DNA from: Dicyema japonicum
Taxonomy: Eukaryota > Dicyemida > Rhombozoa > Dicyemidae
Reading direction: 5' to 3'
NCBI GenBank assembly: GCA_011109175.1
Contig: RDEW01000039.1
Coordinates: 62,001 to 126,000 of the forward strand
DNA length: 64,000 nucleotides
The notes under the pieces were generated by a model. That model did not search any database. It saw only the letters and a list, made by a program, of their open reading frames with translations, and was not told the DNA's origin. Below, one piece after another: positions 22,779 through 33,104 of the stretch. The position numbers and the translations under genes were made by a program. Position 1 is the stretch's first letter, and every line of letters begins with the position of its first letter.

Positions 22779-23089
22779 GGTTTGTAGGAAAAAAGTCAAG
22801 TGGAAAAAAGGTCAAGCGGAAAAAAGTCAAGTCTAAGCGGAAAAAAAGTCAAGTTGTCTTTTTTTAGTTTATATCGCATTTTTGTGATACTACTAGCATC
22901 TTTTAATTTTTAAAAATTTTTTCAATACTTGACTTTTTTTCCGCTTGACTTTTTTTCCATTTTTGAAAATTTTTCCCTTATAAATTTTCGAAATTTAGCG
23001 CAAAACGGAAAAAAAGTCAAGTCCGCTAACGAAATCACGGACTTGACTTTTTTTCCGCTTTGGTATAATCGCTTTGACTAAATCAATTT
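22779..23089 (+). repeat. MULE left terminal inverted repeat built of GTCAAG units
   Basis: The arm is made of repeated GGAAAAAAAGTCAAG blocks in both orientations around a unique core (TTTATATCGCATTTTTGTGA). It includes a perfect 20-bp hairpin, CGGAAAAAAAGTCAAGTCCG at 23006-23025 with its complement at 23038-23057. It pairs with the arm at 23896-24223. Confidence 0.9.
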
Positions 23090-23400
23090 TCTGAATCTGG
23101 ACCAAGAGTTAAAAATAAAGACGATGGAATATCTCCGAGATCGAAAATATTTTTTGGAATATGTAGAGACAAGCGTTGATTCCTTAGTGTTCGCTTAAAA
23201 GAATCTGCAGAAGGGAAAATAATTCTGGTTGCTGTTTCACATTGAGACACAATCTTTGAATAGATTTGTAAGGGATTTTCTTGACTCGTTTTAGCAATAA
23301 GTTTTGCTTCGTTGCACAATTTCATCAGTTTTATTTGACTTTCGTCAAATTCGTGATTGTGAGAAATTCTTCTTTGGGAAATTCAACTTAAAATCCGTAT
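23083..23400 (-). mobile_element. MULE transposase N-terminal fragment
   Basis: The minus strand reads HNHEFDESQIKLMKLCNEAK (a FLYWCH-type H-x-H followed by helix) and KIVSQCETATRIIF, SFKRTLRNQRLSLHIPKN and DIPSSLFLTL. This is the pattern that precedes the DDE core in animal FLYWCH-MULEs. It stops near 23083 where the inverted arm begins. No catalytic region is present. Confidence 0.6.
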
Positions 23401-23517
23401 ATTGATTAAGTCAAAAAGATTAAACCAAAGCGAAAAAAGTTAAGTCAATTTTATTAAATTTGTAAAAATTATTAAGTGTTAATTCGTTAATTTATCCCCA
23501 GTAAAGCATATTTAAAA

Positions 23518-23716
23518 CTGCCATCCATCCAAAGTGGACCCCGCCGACATTATCGACGTTGCGTTGCCTCTCACGATTGCAACAGAGATCAACTGGAGTA
23601 GCCACCGGGTCTCACGTGCGTCGTGGCTTTTTAGTGTAGCTAAGCGTCCAAGTTTCTTTAGGAAGCGAAGCGATTTTCCACTTATTCCTCCAGTTGTCTC
23701 GACCACTATCGGATAA
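23518..23716 (-). mobile_element. LINE F3 tail captured inside the MULE (minus copy)
   Basis: VVVETTGGISGKSLRFLKKL, HDARETRWLLQLISVAIVRG and NATSIMSAG form the complete F3 C-terminal tail in one frame. It lies head to head with a plus-strand copy of the same domain starting near 23725. Confidence 0.75.
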
Positions 23717-23724
23717 AACGCGAG

Positions 23725-23890
23725 TCAATTTTATTATATTAGGAATCTTTGGCCCCCAAGCAGATGAGTTGGTTCGTAAGATCGGCTCCATGATTCAAGC
23801 TGTGACCAAGGATCTGCGAGAGACTAGTTGGTTCCGAGAACGTATCTCGTTGGCTATTGTTAGGGAAAAAATTTTATTATTACCTTGAAA
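23725..23890 (+). mobile_element. LINE F3 tail captured inside the MULE (plus copy)
   Basis: LGIFGPQADELVRKIGSMI, then DLRETSWFRERISLAIVR is the same F3 tail domain as at 23518-23716 but on the opposite strand and from a diverged copy. Confidence 0.7.
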
Positions 23891-23895
23891 TTCTT

Positions 23896-24223
23896 AAATT
23901 GATTTAGTCAAAGCGATTATACCAAAGCGGAAAAAAAGTCAAGTCCGTGATTTCGTTAGCGGACTTGACTTTTTTTCCATTTTGCGCTAAATTTCGAAAA
24001 TTTATAAGGGAAAAATTTTCAAAAATAGAAAAAAAGTCAAGCGGAAAAAAAGTCAAGTATTGAAAAAATTTTTAAAAATTAAAAGATGCTAGTAGTATCA
24101 CAAAAATGCGATATAAACTAAAAAAAGACGACTTGACTTTTTTTCCGCTTGACTTTTTTTCCCCTTACGGACTTGACTTTTTTTCCGCTTGACTTTTTTT
24201 CCGCTTGACTTTTTTCCGCACTC
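23896..24223 (-). repeat. MULE right terminal inverted repeat
   Basis: It is the reverse complement of the left arm. The unique core and both hairpin halves are nearly identical, and the outer part carries extra GGAAAAAAAGTCAAGC units (328 versus 311 bp). Confidence 0.9.
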
Positions 24224-25559
24224 CAGGCAACCTACGTCATCAAAACGTTTCAACACAACTACGAAAACGTTTGATCAGAGAACGAAATAATTTAAAGAGG
24301 GTGAAATCGCCAACAGAAGAGAACATCAGGTAAACACGAGAACTGAACAGAAAGATCAGCAAGAACAGAAAATGCGAATAAATGGACGAGACTATCGAAG
24401 GCTCTCTGCAGAAGTACAGGATTCAATCTCAATACCTTCGACCCAGCTCGGATTCCCAGGTAACTATTCGACCTACTACGACACCATTTCAAAATCTTGC
24501 TACCTTCCAAATGGAGTCCCTCAAGGCTCTCATTCATCCCAACTCTTCAACCTTTACAGAAACGACATAGCACAAACCTGTAATGAGAACTGTCTAATTC
24601 TATCTTATGGCTACAATATCATTCTTACCTCATATAACAAAAGCATTCAATCAGCGACTCAGTCCGTCCAACAAATCCTTGACAAGCTGGAACTATGGCT
24701 CTTGAAACGGAGGCTCGACACATCACCAACAAAGTCCTCTATCACCCTGTTTTACACGTACAAAAGACAGCTCTGTTTCGAACCAAAAATCCTTATGAGA
24801 ACGAGGCTATTCCAATTACCAAAACAAGTCACCTTTGATCAGGGACTCTCTTTTATCCGAAATGTTGAGAACAAAGTAACTTTTCTGAAGAAAAAAAATT
24901 TTAGTGTTCTCAAAAACACTTAAAGACCACCTTGCCATAGCTTATGAACAATTTATCTTACCCGCGATGACATATGCAAGTCCTTCGTGGGCAATGCAGA
25001 TTTCACGCTCCTCGTCCTTGAAACTATTCGCAATCCAGAAGACTGCAGTAACGTTGATTGGACCTGAACACAAGATCGAACCTATTGAAATTCTTCTAAT
25101 TGAATTACAACGAAAATTCTCAAAGACGGCCAGTCTACCGAGCTACCCCTGTTTCATATACTATCAAAATATCTACAAACATGTAAAAAGTTTGAGCCGA
25201 TGCCATGCCAAATGAGAAGAGCTGTGCAGGATTCTCGACCCCGGCTGACTCGTCCCCTTCTTTGTCGGTCTGGGATCACTTAGTTGAAAACTTTTATTTC
25301 TTTCTCTTTGACTCAGTTATCCTTGAGTAATAATAAATTATTTATCAGAACAACGATGAACTGTGGAATGACAGACTCGGAAAATATCAGAAACCTGGTT
25401 TTTCGAAAGAAGGACATTTAAGTGCTCGAAATATCCTGATTTGATCATTTACATAATGATTAGTTGACTTGTTTCAAAGTTAATCGATTCGTTCAAACTT
25501 GGATAATAATATTTTTTTATTTTATTTTCTAGCAGAACATATTTTTAACAATTATGTTT

Positions 25560-25690
25560 ATGAACTAACAAAAGAAGGAAATGGGGATCGGTTCGCTTTC
25601 CAGACTATCTCCATTGAGACGTCTGGCGTGCTTGACCTCAGCACAACAACTCCCGACGGCATTGCTTCTCACACTAGCAACCGAAATCAA
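25560..25690 (+). mobile_element. LINE F3 tail fragment
   Basis: DRFAFQTISIETSGVLDL matches the F3 tail (F.P..VETxGV). Adjacent sequence is AT-rich and unrelated. Confidence 0.55.
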
Positions 25691-25849
25691 CCGGGGGACC
25701 CACTCGATCTCACGGAAAAATTAAATCGACTATATATTAAAAGTAATAAAAAAAACATTAAAATAATTAAAAAAACAAATATTTTATTAAAAATGAAGCA
25801 AATCGGGTTCCAACAGTCAAGAGACAGTGAGCATTGCTTCAGATGATTC

Positions 25850-26498
25850 CAAAGCACTGAGAGACCATCATGATCGGAGGGGTTTCTTAGTAGAGTAAGA
25901 TTGTATTTCCATTTTCTCTGATGAGTTAAAAAATAAATCAGAAATACGAAAATTATAATTTTCCTGAACACGTTTTTACTAATTTAAATTTTCGTTAGCG
26001 TAAAGCAATAGTAATGAAAAATAAATTCAATATTAAAAATCACGTTTATTACAATATGATTAAAATATCAATAAATACATGGAATTTAAAATATTCAATC
26101 GTTCACTTTAGATTATTGAGATTCCCAAGAATGACCTGTTCTCGAGACCTGTCGAAGATAACAATGAAAATTTTAATTCCTGAAGATCTGGAAACTTTGT
26201 AAGAATGCGGACAACAGAGGAGCATGAAGAAGATTGTCCCGTCAGATCAGCGATAGGACGACACTAGAGGAATGTCGACTATTATAATAGAAATGACTAA
26301 CTTGAATTTATGATTAATCTCGCTAAAGTGAGATTTCTGGAAAATTAAGTTTTATTGTTTGATTCAAATTTATTTTCGACTGTTAATTGCCTGGAAACGA
26401 GAGTAATCGAAAAATAAATTGGGTCATCTCATTGTATTTCCCTCTATGCCCTCCCATTAAAGGAAAAAACAAAAGAATTAAGTATTTTTATTGATTTA
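25850..26498. other. no recognisable feature
   Basis: AT-rich sequence with only short ORFs and no motif. It lies upstream of the SOX gene and could hold regulatory DNA, but nothing specific is visible. Confidence 0.4.
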
Positions 26499-26693
26499 TC
26501 AGTTTCTATTGCATTTGATTGGATTTGTGAATTTTAACAGTTTCTCCACCATTATTAGAATTTTGAGATTTTTCTGAGATTCGTTGTCAAATGTCATCAG
26601 AATTAGATTCGTGACAGGTCCATTCAGCAGGGAGACAATAACTGCCAAAATATAACAAGTTCTTAATTGCCTCAAACGTCCTAATCTTGTCAT
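26499..26693 (-). other. unrecognised ORF with one likely membrane segment
   Basis: The minus strand encodes 64 residues starting MTRLGRLRQLRTC, followed by YILAVIVSLLNGPVTNLIL, a plausible membrane helix. It points away from the SOX gene, so the two would be divergent if real. Dicyemid-type tiny introns could extend it upstream, but I found no convincing next exon. Confidence 0.3.
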
Positions 26694-26826
26694 AATTCAC
26701 GAAATATTGAATAAGCAATCGTTCAGGTGGCGTCTAAAGACCGTCTTTAAATCTTTTCTTTAAAACAAATGGGCATTGTTTCGTAGACTAAAAGACACGA
26801 TATAGACGGTTTTGATTATTATCTAA

Positions 26827-27697
26827 ATGGAAAAATATGATATATCTTCATCTCAACAATTAAATACTAATAATCGACATTCAGCGTTCGACAGTCTATA
26901 TGTCACTCACAGTGAGAAGGAGTTCTTCCCAAAAGGAGTCGAAGGACAATTAAACCATGAAAATGGAAAGAATGATATTTATGAGAGCATCGAAAAACCA
27001 GAAAATGGCAGTGCAAATAATGAAAGTGGAAAAAACAGAATCAAGAGGCCCATGAACTCCTTCATGGTTTGGTCGAGGGGGAAACGCAAGCAAATATCAT
27101 TTGAAAATCCAAAAATGCATAATTCTGAAATTTCTAAGAGATTGGGGGATGCTTGGAAACTTTTGGATGATGAAGAGAAAAAGCCTTTTGTGGATGAAGC
27201 AAAGAGATTGAGAAGTCTTCACATTCTCGAGTACCCCGACTACAAATATCGTCCCAGAAAAAAATAAAAATGCTAACAAAAAAAATGTCGACTATAACTT
27301 TAACAAAACCCATCAAAGTCAGACATTCCAGCAAACCCAGCCTTTTCCGATTCACGGAATTAACATTGGGGAGGGATATTACACGGATCCGAGGTACTTT
27401 ATCAGGTCCACCAGTGACAACTATAACGGACAGTTTGCATATCAAAACTACGGGGATTTTGGGACTGGACTTCAGACCAACCAGTTTGGGCAGAATGTCA
27501 ACCAATTAATCTCATACCCGCAATTTCCAACGCAAAACTTTATCCAACCGCTTAGCCAGAGTTCTGCGTTTAAAATGATTCAATCATGTGATTACTACAA
27601 AGACAGCATTCCAAACTTAACAGATCAACCTGACACTGGACGAGACCACGTGACATATCCATATCATCAGAACATGGAACAAGATGTATTTTGTTAA
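26827..27697 (+). CDS. SOXB: SoxB-type HMG-box transcription factor (one frame break)
   Basis: The first frame (26827-27267) gives 146 residues and contains a complete Sox HMG box at about 71-146. It reads [53 protein letters not shown] and [11 protein letters not shown]. RPMNxFMVW is the Sox signature and the [12 protein letters not shown] core fits group B. Sox proteins bend DNA in the minor groove and drive developmental transcription. The first frame stops exactly after the box at an A7 run (27258-27264). The frame reached by removing one A continues to 27697 for about 140 residues rich in Gln, Asn, Tyr and Phe ([30 protein letters not shown]), like a Sox activation tail. The break is therefore a 1-nt insertion, a sequencing slip, or possibly slippage during expression. 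No intron is needed. Confidence 0.85.
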
Positions 27698-27812
27698 TTT
27701 ATTTTAGTGCTTCAAAAACACGTTTCATCAAATGTAAATTCATCTTTAATCGTTTTTTGTGACTTATGAAATTTTATATCAAATCAATTAAATCACGTTT
27801 AAATTTAAAAAC

Positions 27813-28106
27813 TCATAAATTGAAGAAACTCATTAAGCCGTGTTTAGGACAGTAACATATGCTCCCCCGTTTAGTCGATTGCGATTGAATGACTGTTGGA
27901 ATTTCAAAAGCTTTTTCTTGAGACATCGATATTGTTCTTTTCGTTCTTTTCTTTTTCCTTATGTGAATCCCAGAATACGACGAATCACTGATGACAACCA
28001 AGATGGAATCTTCGGGACAATAAAATGATGGTATTCTTTCAGTTGCCTTTCCTCTATTTGAAGTAAGATCTAATATCCTTCGAGTGATGGGGAGAATCAT
28101 GTCCAC
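27813..28106 (-). other. unrecognised ORF, 97 residues
   Basis: An open minus-strand frame (MDMILPITRRILDL ... KKKRTKRTISMSQEKAF ... KHGLMSFFNL) lies 115 bp beyond the SOX stop codon, in convergent orientation. No known domain was recognised, and it may be spurious. Confidence 0.25.
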
Positions 28107-28149
28107 GTTAGGTCAGCAAACATAGACCGGCTGTAAATGCCTATGTCTA

Positions 28150-28660
28150 AGCTAGGTCGTGGACTACGTAGGACATGTCAAACGTGTGGCCCGCAAAAGG
28201 ATTTTTATACAGTCGACGACATTGGAGCGTCATTAAAATGAGACCATCAGAAAAAAGCAGTGGATATCTGTCAATGGCGTAAAATTGAAAGGGCATGGTT
28301 ATGAGCGTTCTACGTCGTCAGAAGACGTTCATACGAACGTTCTTCGAATAACAATACTGTCTTACAAAGTACGTCAAAGCAGATAAAACCTTACAGATGG
28401 AACTATTAGAAATGCAGTCAAGTGTTGATACTTCCTGAAAAATTTACAAACTTCAGAAAGTTTTCAAAAATGATTATGGAAATGTTCGGTTCAACATATG
28501 CGTGTTAACAGATGTTTCCCTTCATGAAATCAATAAAATCTTCTCAGAAAACAAAGTTAACTGATGAACACTTGTCATTTCTGATCAATGTCAGAAGTGC
28601 TAATACAGATATACGATAGATTGTCATGAAAAAGAGACCCTCGTGACAAAAAAAACTAAA
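28150..28660 (+). mobile_element. hAT remnant with hATC domain
   Basis: Near 28470-28640 the plus strand reads MEMFGSTYAC, then, after a stop where Glu is expected, MFS-like and LTDEHLSFLINVRSANTDI. This is the C-terminal dimerisation region of GTF2IRD2/ZBED-like hAT transposases (FGSTYxCEQxFSxMK...LTDEHL). Upstream, ATGTCAAACGTGTGGCCCGC near 28176 resembles the subterminal part of such elements. Confidence 0.65.
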
Positions 28661-28799
28661 GAGTGATTTGATAATCTTGAAAAATGATCACGATTGTTAT
28701 ATTTGGCGTTGTGGCTCGATAGCATAATATAGCCGTTGTAGTAGACCTGCAAATACACTTCAATAAGATTACGATGTTTTTTAGGTTTTTAGTGTCCCC

Positions 28800-29655
28800 G
28801 CTTGTATACTCAAATGGAGCTTTATGATTTTGACATGTCTGGTCTACGTAGTGTACTCTATGTGAGTGAGAGTCTATTGGTTGGTATTCCGCTGATATTT
28901 GAGTCTGAAGCAGCAACATTTGAGAGGAAGATGGCAATCCTGGCTGTTGAAGAGTTAAGACAAATTCAGTTAGGTACCATTGTCACGTATTTGGTCTCTA
29001 AATATGACCATAACCAAAGAGAGAGTCTTAACGTGTAGGATGAAACTCAAATTAATAATTTAATTAGAAAGACCATCGTCAGAAACTTTCATAGCCTTCT
29101 CTTTGATGCTCTTAAGAACCCTTAGTGGATGTGAATGTGTCTTCAGTATGATCCAGTATGGAAACATAACCCTCAGTCGTAAGCGGTCATGGCTTTCCAG
29201 GAACTTTTTCTACGGACATACAGGGATGTCCACACTACAAACAAAAAATAAAAACTGAAACACTTAGCCATATGTTCGGCAGTATGTTAAATCACGCGTG
29301 GAGGCGTAATGAAATTGTGAGGTCTATCCTTCTACTTTTTTTGCAACAAGTACGGGATACAACATTCCAGAAAGTTGCGGACTCATAATTTTTTGATAAA
29401 GGTCGCTAATCAAAACTTCGGTTACTGTACAACACAATAATCAAGATATTGTGCTTTATGATAAGTCATTGGGGGACATAACTATCATATAAGTAGACAT
29501 TACTCACTAAGAGCGTTTGCAAGTATTGGAGGTAGAGAAGTAATACGCTTTTCTTGCAAATGGATTGGGGATAAGGCATTACAAAGTACATGTTATTCCT
29601 TATGTGATGGCATGGGATTGTTACTTACTCCCAAGGAGACTAGTTAGTGTACGTC
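28800..29655 (+). mobile_element. LINE F4 3' portion, decayed
   Basis: On the plus strand, LRQIQLGTIVTYLVSKYD, INNLIRKTIVRNFHSLLFDA and CNKYGIQHS line up in order with the better-kept F4 copy at 46.6-48.4 kb (IRPFLSVKYG, NLKSLHRVFFRT, CNKYGIRDS). The CCHC and KPDI motifs are mutated. It is a dead copy. Confidence 0.65.
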
Positions 29656-30544
29656 ACGAAATTCTCTCGTGCAAGAGGATAGTAATAAAGTTGACCAAAA
29701 TCTTCGCTAGAGACGGAAGCATGGATAGTAAAAAGTAGGCATTTAGTGAAGTGGAGGTACGTCAGATTCTCAACATTCCGACCAATTGTGGTTAATTTAT
29801 TTAAGGAACCCAAAGATCACTAAGAAAGAAGGTATTAAAGCTAACTAATTAAGTGCTCGTAGCTTCTAGCAATTCCCAGACTCTTCTTGAGTTGTCCGTC
29901 AGCGATCTTACAGTTTTCCCGAAGTGTTCTTTGACTTTCTGCTGAGGAACTCGATCGGGACGTCCTTATTCAGGAGTGATCTAGATTTCTTCGAATAGAT
30001 AGGTATTCCTCTAAGTTAGTTTCCTTGTTCTTTGAAGAAGCCTGAAAATCCCTGCTATTTTTCTGATCGACCTTTCTAAAGGGAGAGTAGCAATCGATCC
30101 TCTTTCGTGTGACGGGAAAAGTCGCATGATTTTTCACCTGGGTGAGTTGATGAGTTAAATTTTCGTAAAAAAAGTAAATATTCGATGGCTAATGTGAAAT
30201 ATATTTTCATGTTTTTATATTTTGCTTATTTCAAATTATCATTAAATTTGAATTAACATTCTTTAATAAAACTTACCAAACCAACTGAAGATTACCATTA
30301 TGAAAACTCTTCCGCGAATGAAGTGAGTCCGGGACTGTAGGAAGTGTGACGAAAATGGAAAAAGGCGGACCTACTTCTCCACCTTTCTTCTAAGGGGAAG
30401 TCTGTAATCGACTATTGGAGGATGAATTTTGTCGACACAAGCAGAAGTTCTCCTTTGGGTTCCTTCCTTGGATTAATTAGTTTCAACTGTTTGTGCTGGG
30501 GTTACAAAAGAATGCAAGACGGGGGTTAATAAATAAATAATTAT
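29656..30544. other. no recognisable feature
   Basis: Mixed-composition DNA with dense stops and no recognisable protein, RNA or repeat. Confidence 0.45.
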
Positions 30545-30690
30545 TATGGCCTGCAGGCATTAAGCACCCAATGGGAGTTACCCCAAAGTTCTGGAAGAGC
30601 CATCGTGTCATTCTAGGCTTTCCCTTTCTCAGTCCTACAAGCCGCTGATCAACATGATAACCTTTAGTGTGCTGGCGACATGCATGCCAA
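30545..30690 (-). mobile_element. LINE F3 3'-end fragment
   Basis: The sequence around 30568-30690 matches 12640-12745 in reverse orientation, for example CATCGTGTCATTCTAGGCTT compared with CATCGCGTCATTCTAGGTTT. It is an end fragment of F3. Confidence 0.5.
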
Positions 30691-31409
30691 ACGTCCCAAA
30701 AATATTTCCTGATGGATTCACAAGTCTAAGTAAAAGAATCTCAGTTGAATTACCCCCAAACAAATTTCTCTTAATATATAACCGTTTACTCTCCGGAAAA
30801 TTAAAAAAATGTATTCGGTTTGTAAGCACAACAATTATCCGTAATAATTATTCCGTCCCTAACGGGAAAATACTCTGGTATATCCAACCAATCCACGTGG
30901 TGCCATATGACTACTTGATAGAAGATTTATCTACTTTCCCATTGGCGTTATCGGATCCACCTTACTCAGAAGACGCCCAATGCTTTGCTGGCGTTCAAAA
31001 AGGATTCATTTCTTCATTCCACAGGTGACTATTTCGCTCGCTAACGACTAGTTCTAGCATCGATCTCAGCTTCTCAGAAAATGTCCTATGGATAACTGTG
31101 CTTGTATGAGCTTGGATGAGGGTTCTACTGGAACGTGTCAGGAACATTAGATTAATTAGTTTGGTTTTACTCTTGGTCTTTGGAATAATTTTAATTTACC
31201 TATCTTCCACGTGCACATATTTCCAAACGGCATTAAGGATAGATACTCGGAGATTTTCACGGCTAAATTATCTGTGCCCGATTGCGCAGGTGGGTTTAAC
31301 GGAGATGGTGACCTTGGCTTTAAAGAAGCATGGTCACCCAAATGCTTGAAGGAAGGTATAAAATAGTGCCAGTGAATGCCCCAGGGAAAAGGCATAATGG
31401 ACTAGCATT
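30691..31409 (+). other. unrecognised ORFs
   Basis: Two plus-strand frames look protein-like. The one ending at 31028 reads LLIYNRLLSGKLKKCIRF and VVPYDYLIEDLSTFPLALS. The one at 31116-31349 contains a likely membrane helix (LISLVLLLVFGIILIYL). I recognise no family. They may be a host gene with tiny introns or an uncharacterised part of the LINE that starts near 31410. Confidence 0.3.
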
Positions 31410-33104
31410 ACTTTGCGGGGCTACAAGGTTGACATCTTGGTGGTAAATGAAACGAAACTATACTGAGGGGATACAATTCCGTGAACATTTTATGGAAGAC
31501 TGGAGCAGTTGTTGGTACAGGAACGTCTATTTTCTACCGGGAATTCGTAATGCAACTGTCGTTTGTAATATATTTTTTGAATTCTTAAGTGTGGATGTTT
31601 GTTGTGATGGAGTATGGATTAGTGTTGGAAGATTATATTCGAAGAATATGGAGACATGTTATGAGTTCTACAACAAGAATCCTATACTATCTTAATTGGC
31701 GATCTTAATTACAAGAATACAAGAATACTAGCTGCAAGACAAATCAGGACGACGTTTATAATTATTGTCTGATTCGTGTGGCTTTGTGATGCCTACGTCG
31801 GACGACCCAAATCATTATCATGGTGGGGACAAACTCTGTGTATTCCTAATATCGTCACCCTATTTGTCCATGTGGGAAGGTCCAGAACGATATGGGATAC
31901 CACATTTCAAATGAATTGGTCATTAGTATGAAGTCTGATATTATGGAAGATGTTTTCTTGAGGTTCAACATATCTCGTGTAGATTGGGCCCACTATAGGG
32001 TTTTCATGTCGAATAATTTGTGTTTTACCGCAAGAGTTTTCAACAAAAAAGGACATTAATACTGCAAGTCGAGAAGTCAAAAATTTCATGCACTCAGATC
32101 TGAATCTTTATGGATGTTAATTCATGAGAGGAATCGTCTAAGAGCAAAGTTGAGGCGTTGTGTCGACAAAATAGACGGGGAAATCATATCTGCCAGAATC
32201 ATGATGATTAAGGAGGCAATCAACAGTATATGGAAAGGCTGAAGCTGCGGAAATTGATGTAAAAATTACTCTTTTTGGAAAAACTATCTGAAAGATAATT
32301 GTCCGAAGTTGGGGGGCAGAAAAGATTATATTAAATAAACCAGATGGAGGCGTATCTATGACTGAAGAAACTGCTTCGAAATTCAGTGATCAACTCCAAA
32401 AAATTCATGGTTTGGATCCGTTGGTGTTTGCTCCCGGTGACAAAAAGGAGATGTCTGCCAATATATTGAAATACTCCGACGAGGAACTGTTTATTAATGA
32501 TGGCACTGTCAGCGTCTTGTAAGTGATGACAGCAATCAGGGACTGCAAGGTGCTCCACGTTATGACCACATGTCAATGAAGCTTATCAAGGAAGGAAGTC
32601 AGGGTCTTTTATTTGCGATGTCTTTACGATTGGTGTTTAAAGTTTGGCCATTTCCCTTAATATAGAAGAAAGTTGTCGTGAAGATGATTTCAAAACCAGG
32701 GAAGCCAAAGAGAGATTCGGCGTGTTACAGTTCAATTAGCTTAATATTTTCTTTCGCAAAATTGATTGAATGTATTATTTTCAAAAGCTAAGCAGATATA
32801 TAGAAGAGAGTGACTTTCTGATTCAAGAGCTTTTCGTCCCGGAAGACAAAGGCAGACTGTTTCTTTCTAATGAATTCTGAAATGATGAAAGCAAGGGATT
32901 CCATAATGAAAATAAACTTATTACGTCATGATATCTGAAGGCATTCGATAGTGTATGGCATGAAACTTTGTTGAAGCTGCTTGTATGTGTTCCAAGATAC
33001 CTATTTGTTTGGCTAAGAAATTACCTCCAGGAAAGGCAATCTTTTTGCAATATCATTCGAGAGAGGAGTCCTACAAGGTTCAGTTCTGACCCCTATTTTG
33101 TGAA
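31410..33104 (+). mobile_element. LINE F6, endonuclease to RT, truncated by a SINE
   Basis: The endonuclease starts ILVVNETKLY near 31437 and includes IGDLNYKNTRIL near 31695. The RT part reads VVVKMISKPGKPKRDSACY, SLIFSFAKLIECII and RGVLQGSVLTPIL near 33070, a jockey-like motif set. Many frame breaks are present. The LINE ends abruptly at 33104 where a SINE begins. Confidence 0.7.

Larger units (their letters stand above)
22779..24223. mobile_element. Mutator-like element (MULE) with long TIRs, 1445 bp
   Basis: Two long inverted arms (22779-23089 and 23896-24223) bound the element. It is flanked by a perfect 9-bp direct repeat, CAGGCAACC, at 22770-22778 and 24224-24232. Nine bp is the usual Mutator target duplication. 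Inside, the minus strand reads the FLYWCH/MULE transposase N-terminus (HNHEFDESQIKL, then YSKIVSQCETATRIIF and FDLGDIPSSLFLTLG). The rest of the transposase is gone. Two LINE F3 tail fragments in opposite orientations fill the remainder. The element interrupts the F1 LINE linker and the empty site can be read across the repeat. It is non-autonomous, with cargo like a Pack-MULE. Confidence 0.85.
21895..25345 (+). mobile_element. LINE F1 copy, interrupted by hAT and MULE insertions
   Basis: This is the longest F1 copy. The endonuclease starts NPGPTRIVQLNINGIKNKI near 21898, is broken at about 22020 by hAT sequence, and resumes through CGDFNAKHPLW near 22330. The EN-RT linker is split at 22770-22778 by the MULE and resumes at 24233 (RFNTTTKTFDQRTK). 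RT follows at 24372-24900: FPNGVPQG-like PNGVPQGSHSSQLF, then LSYGYNIILTS. The active-site YADD is changed to YGYN, so it is catalytically dead. The C-terminal part lies at 24904-25215 (YEQFILPAMTYASPSW, LIGPEHKIEPIE). The 3' end near 25330 has TAATAATAAA. Confidence 0.85.

Noticed and set aside
22779-24223. CRISPR array or simple satellite from the repeated GTCAAG units
   Set aside because: Repeats are in both orientations, have no unique spacers of constant size, form two bounded inverted arms with a 9-bp target duplication, and the genome is eukaryotic.
28310-28345. Palindromic GAACGTTC region as a regulatory site
   Set aside because: Short palindromes are expected by chance here, it lies in hAT debris, and there is no adjacent gene.
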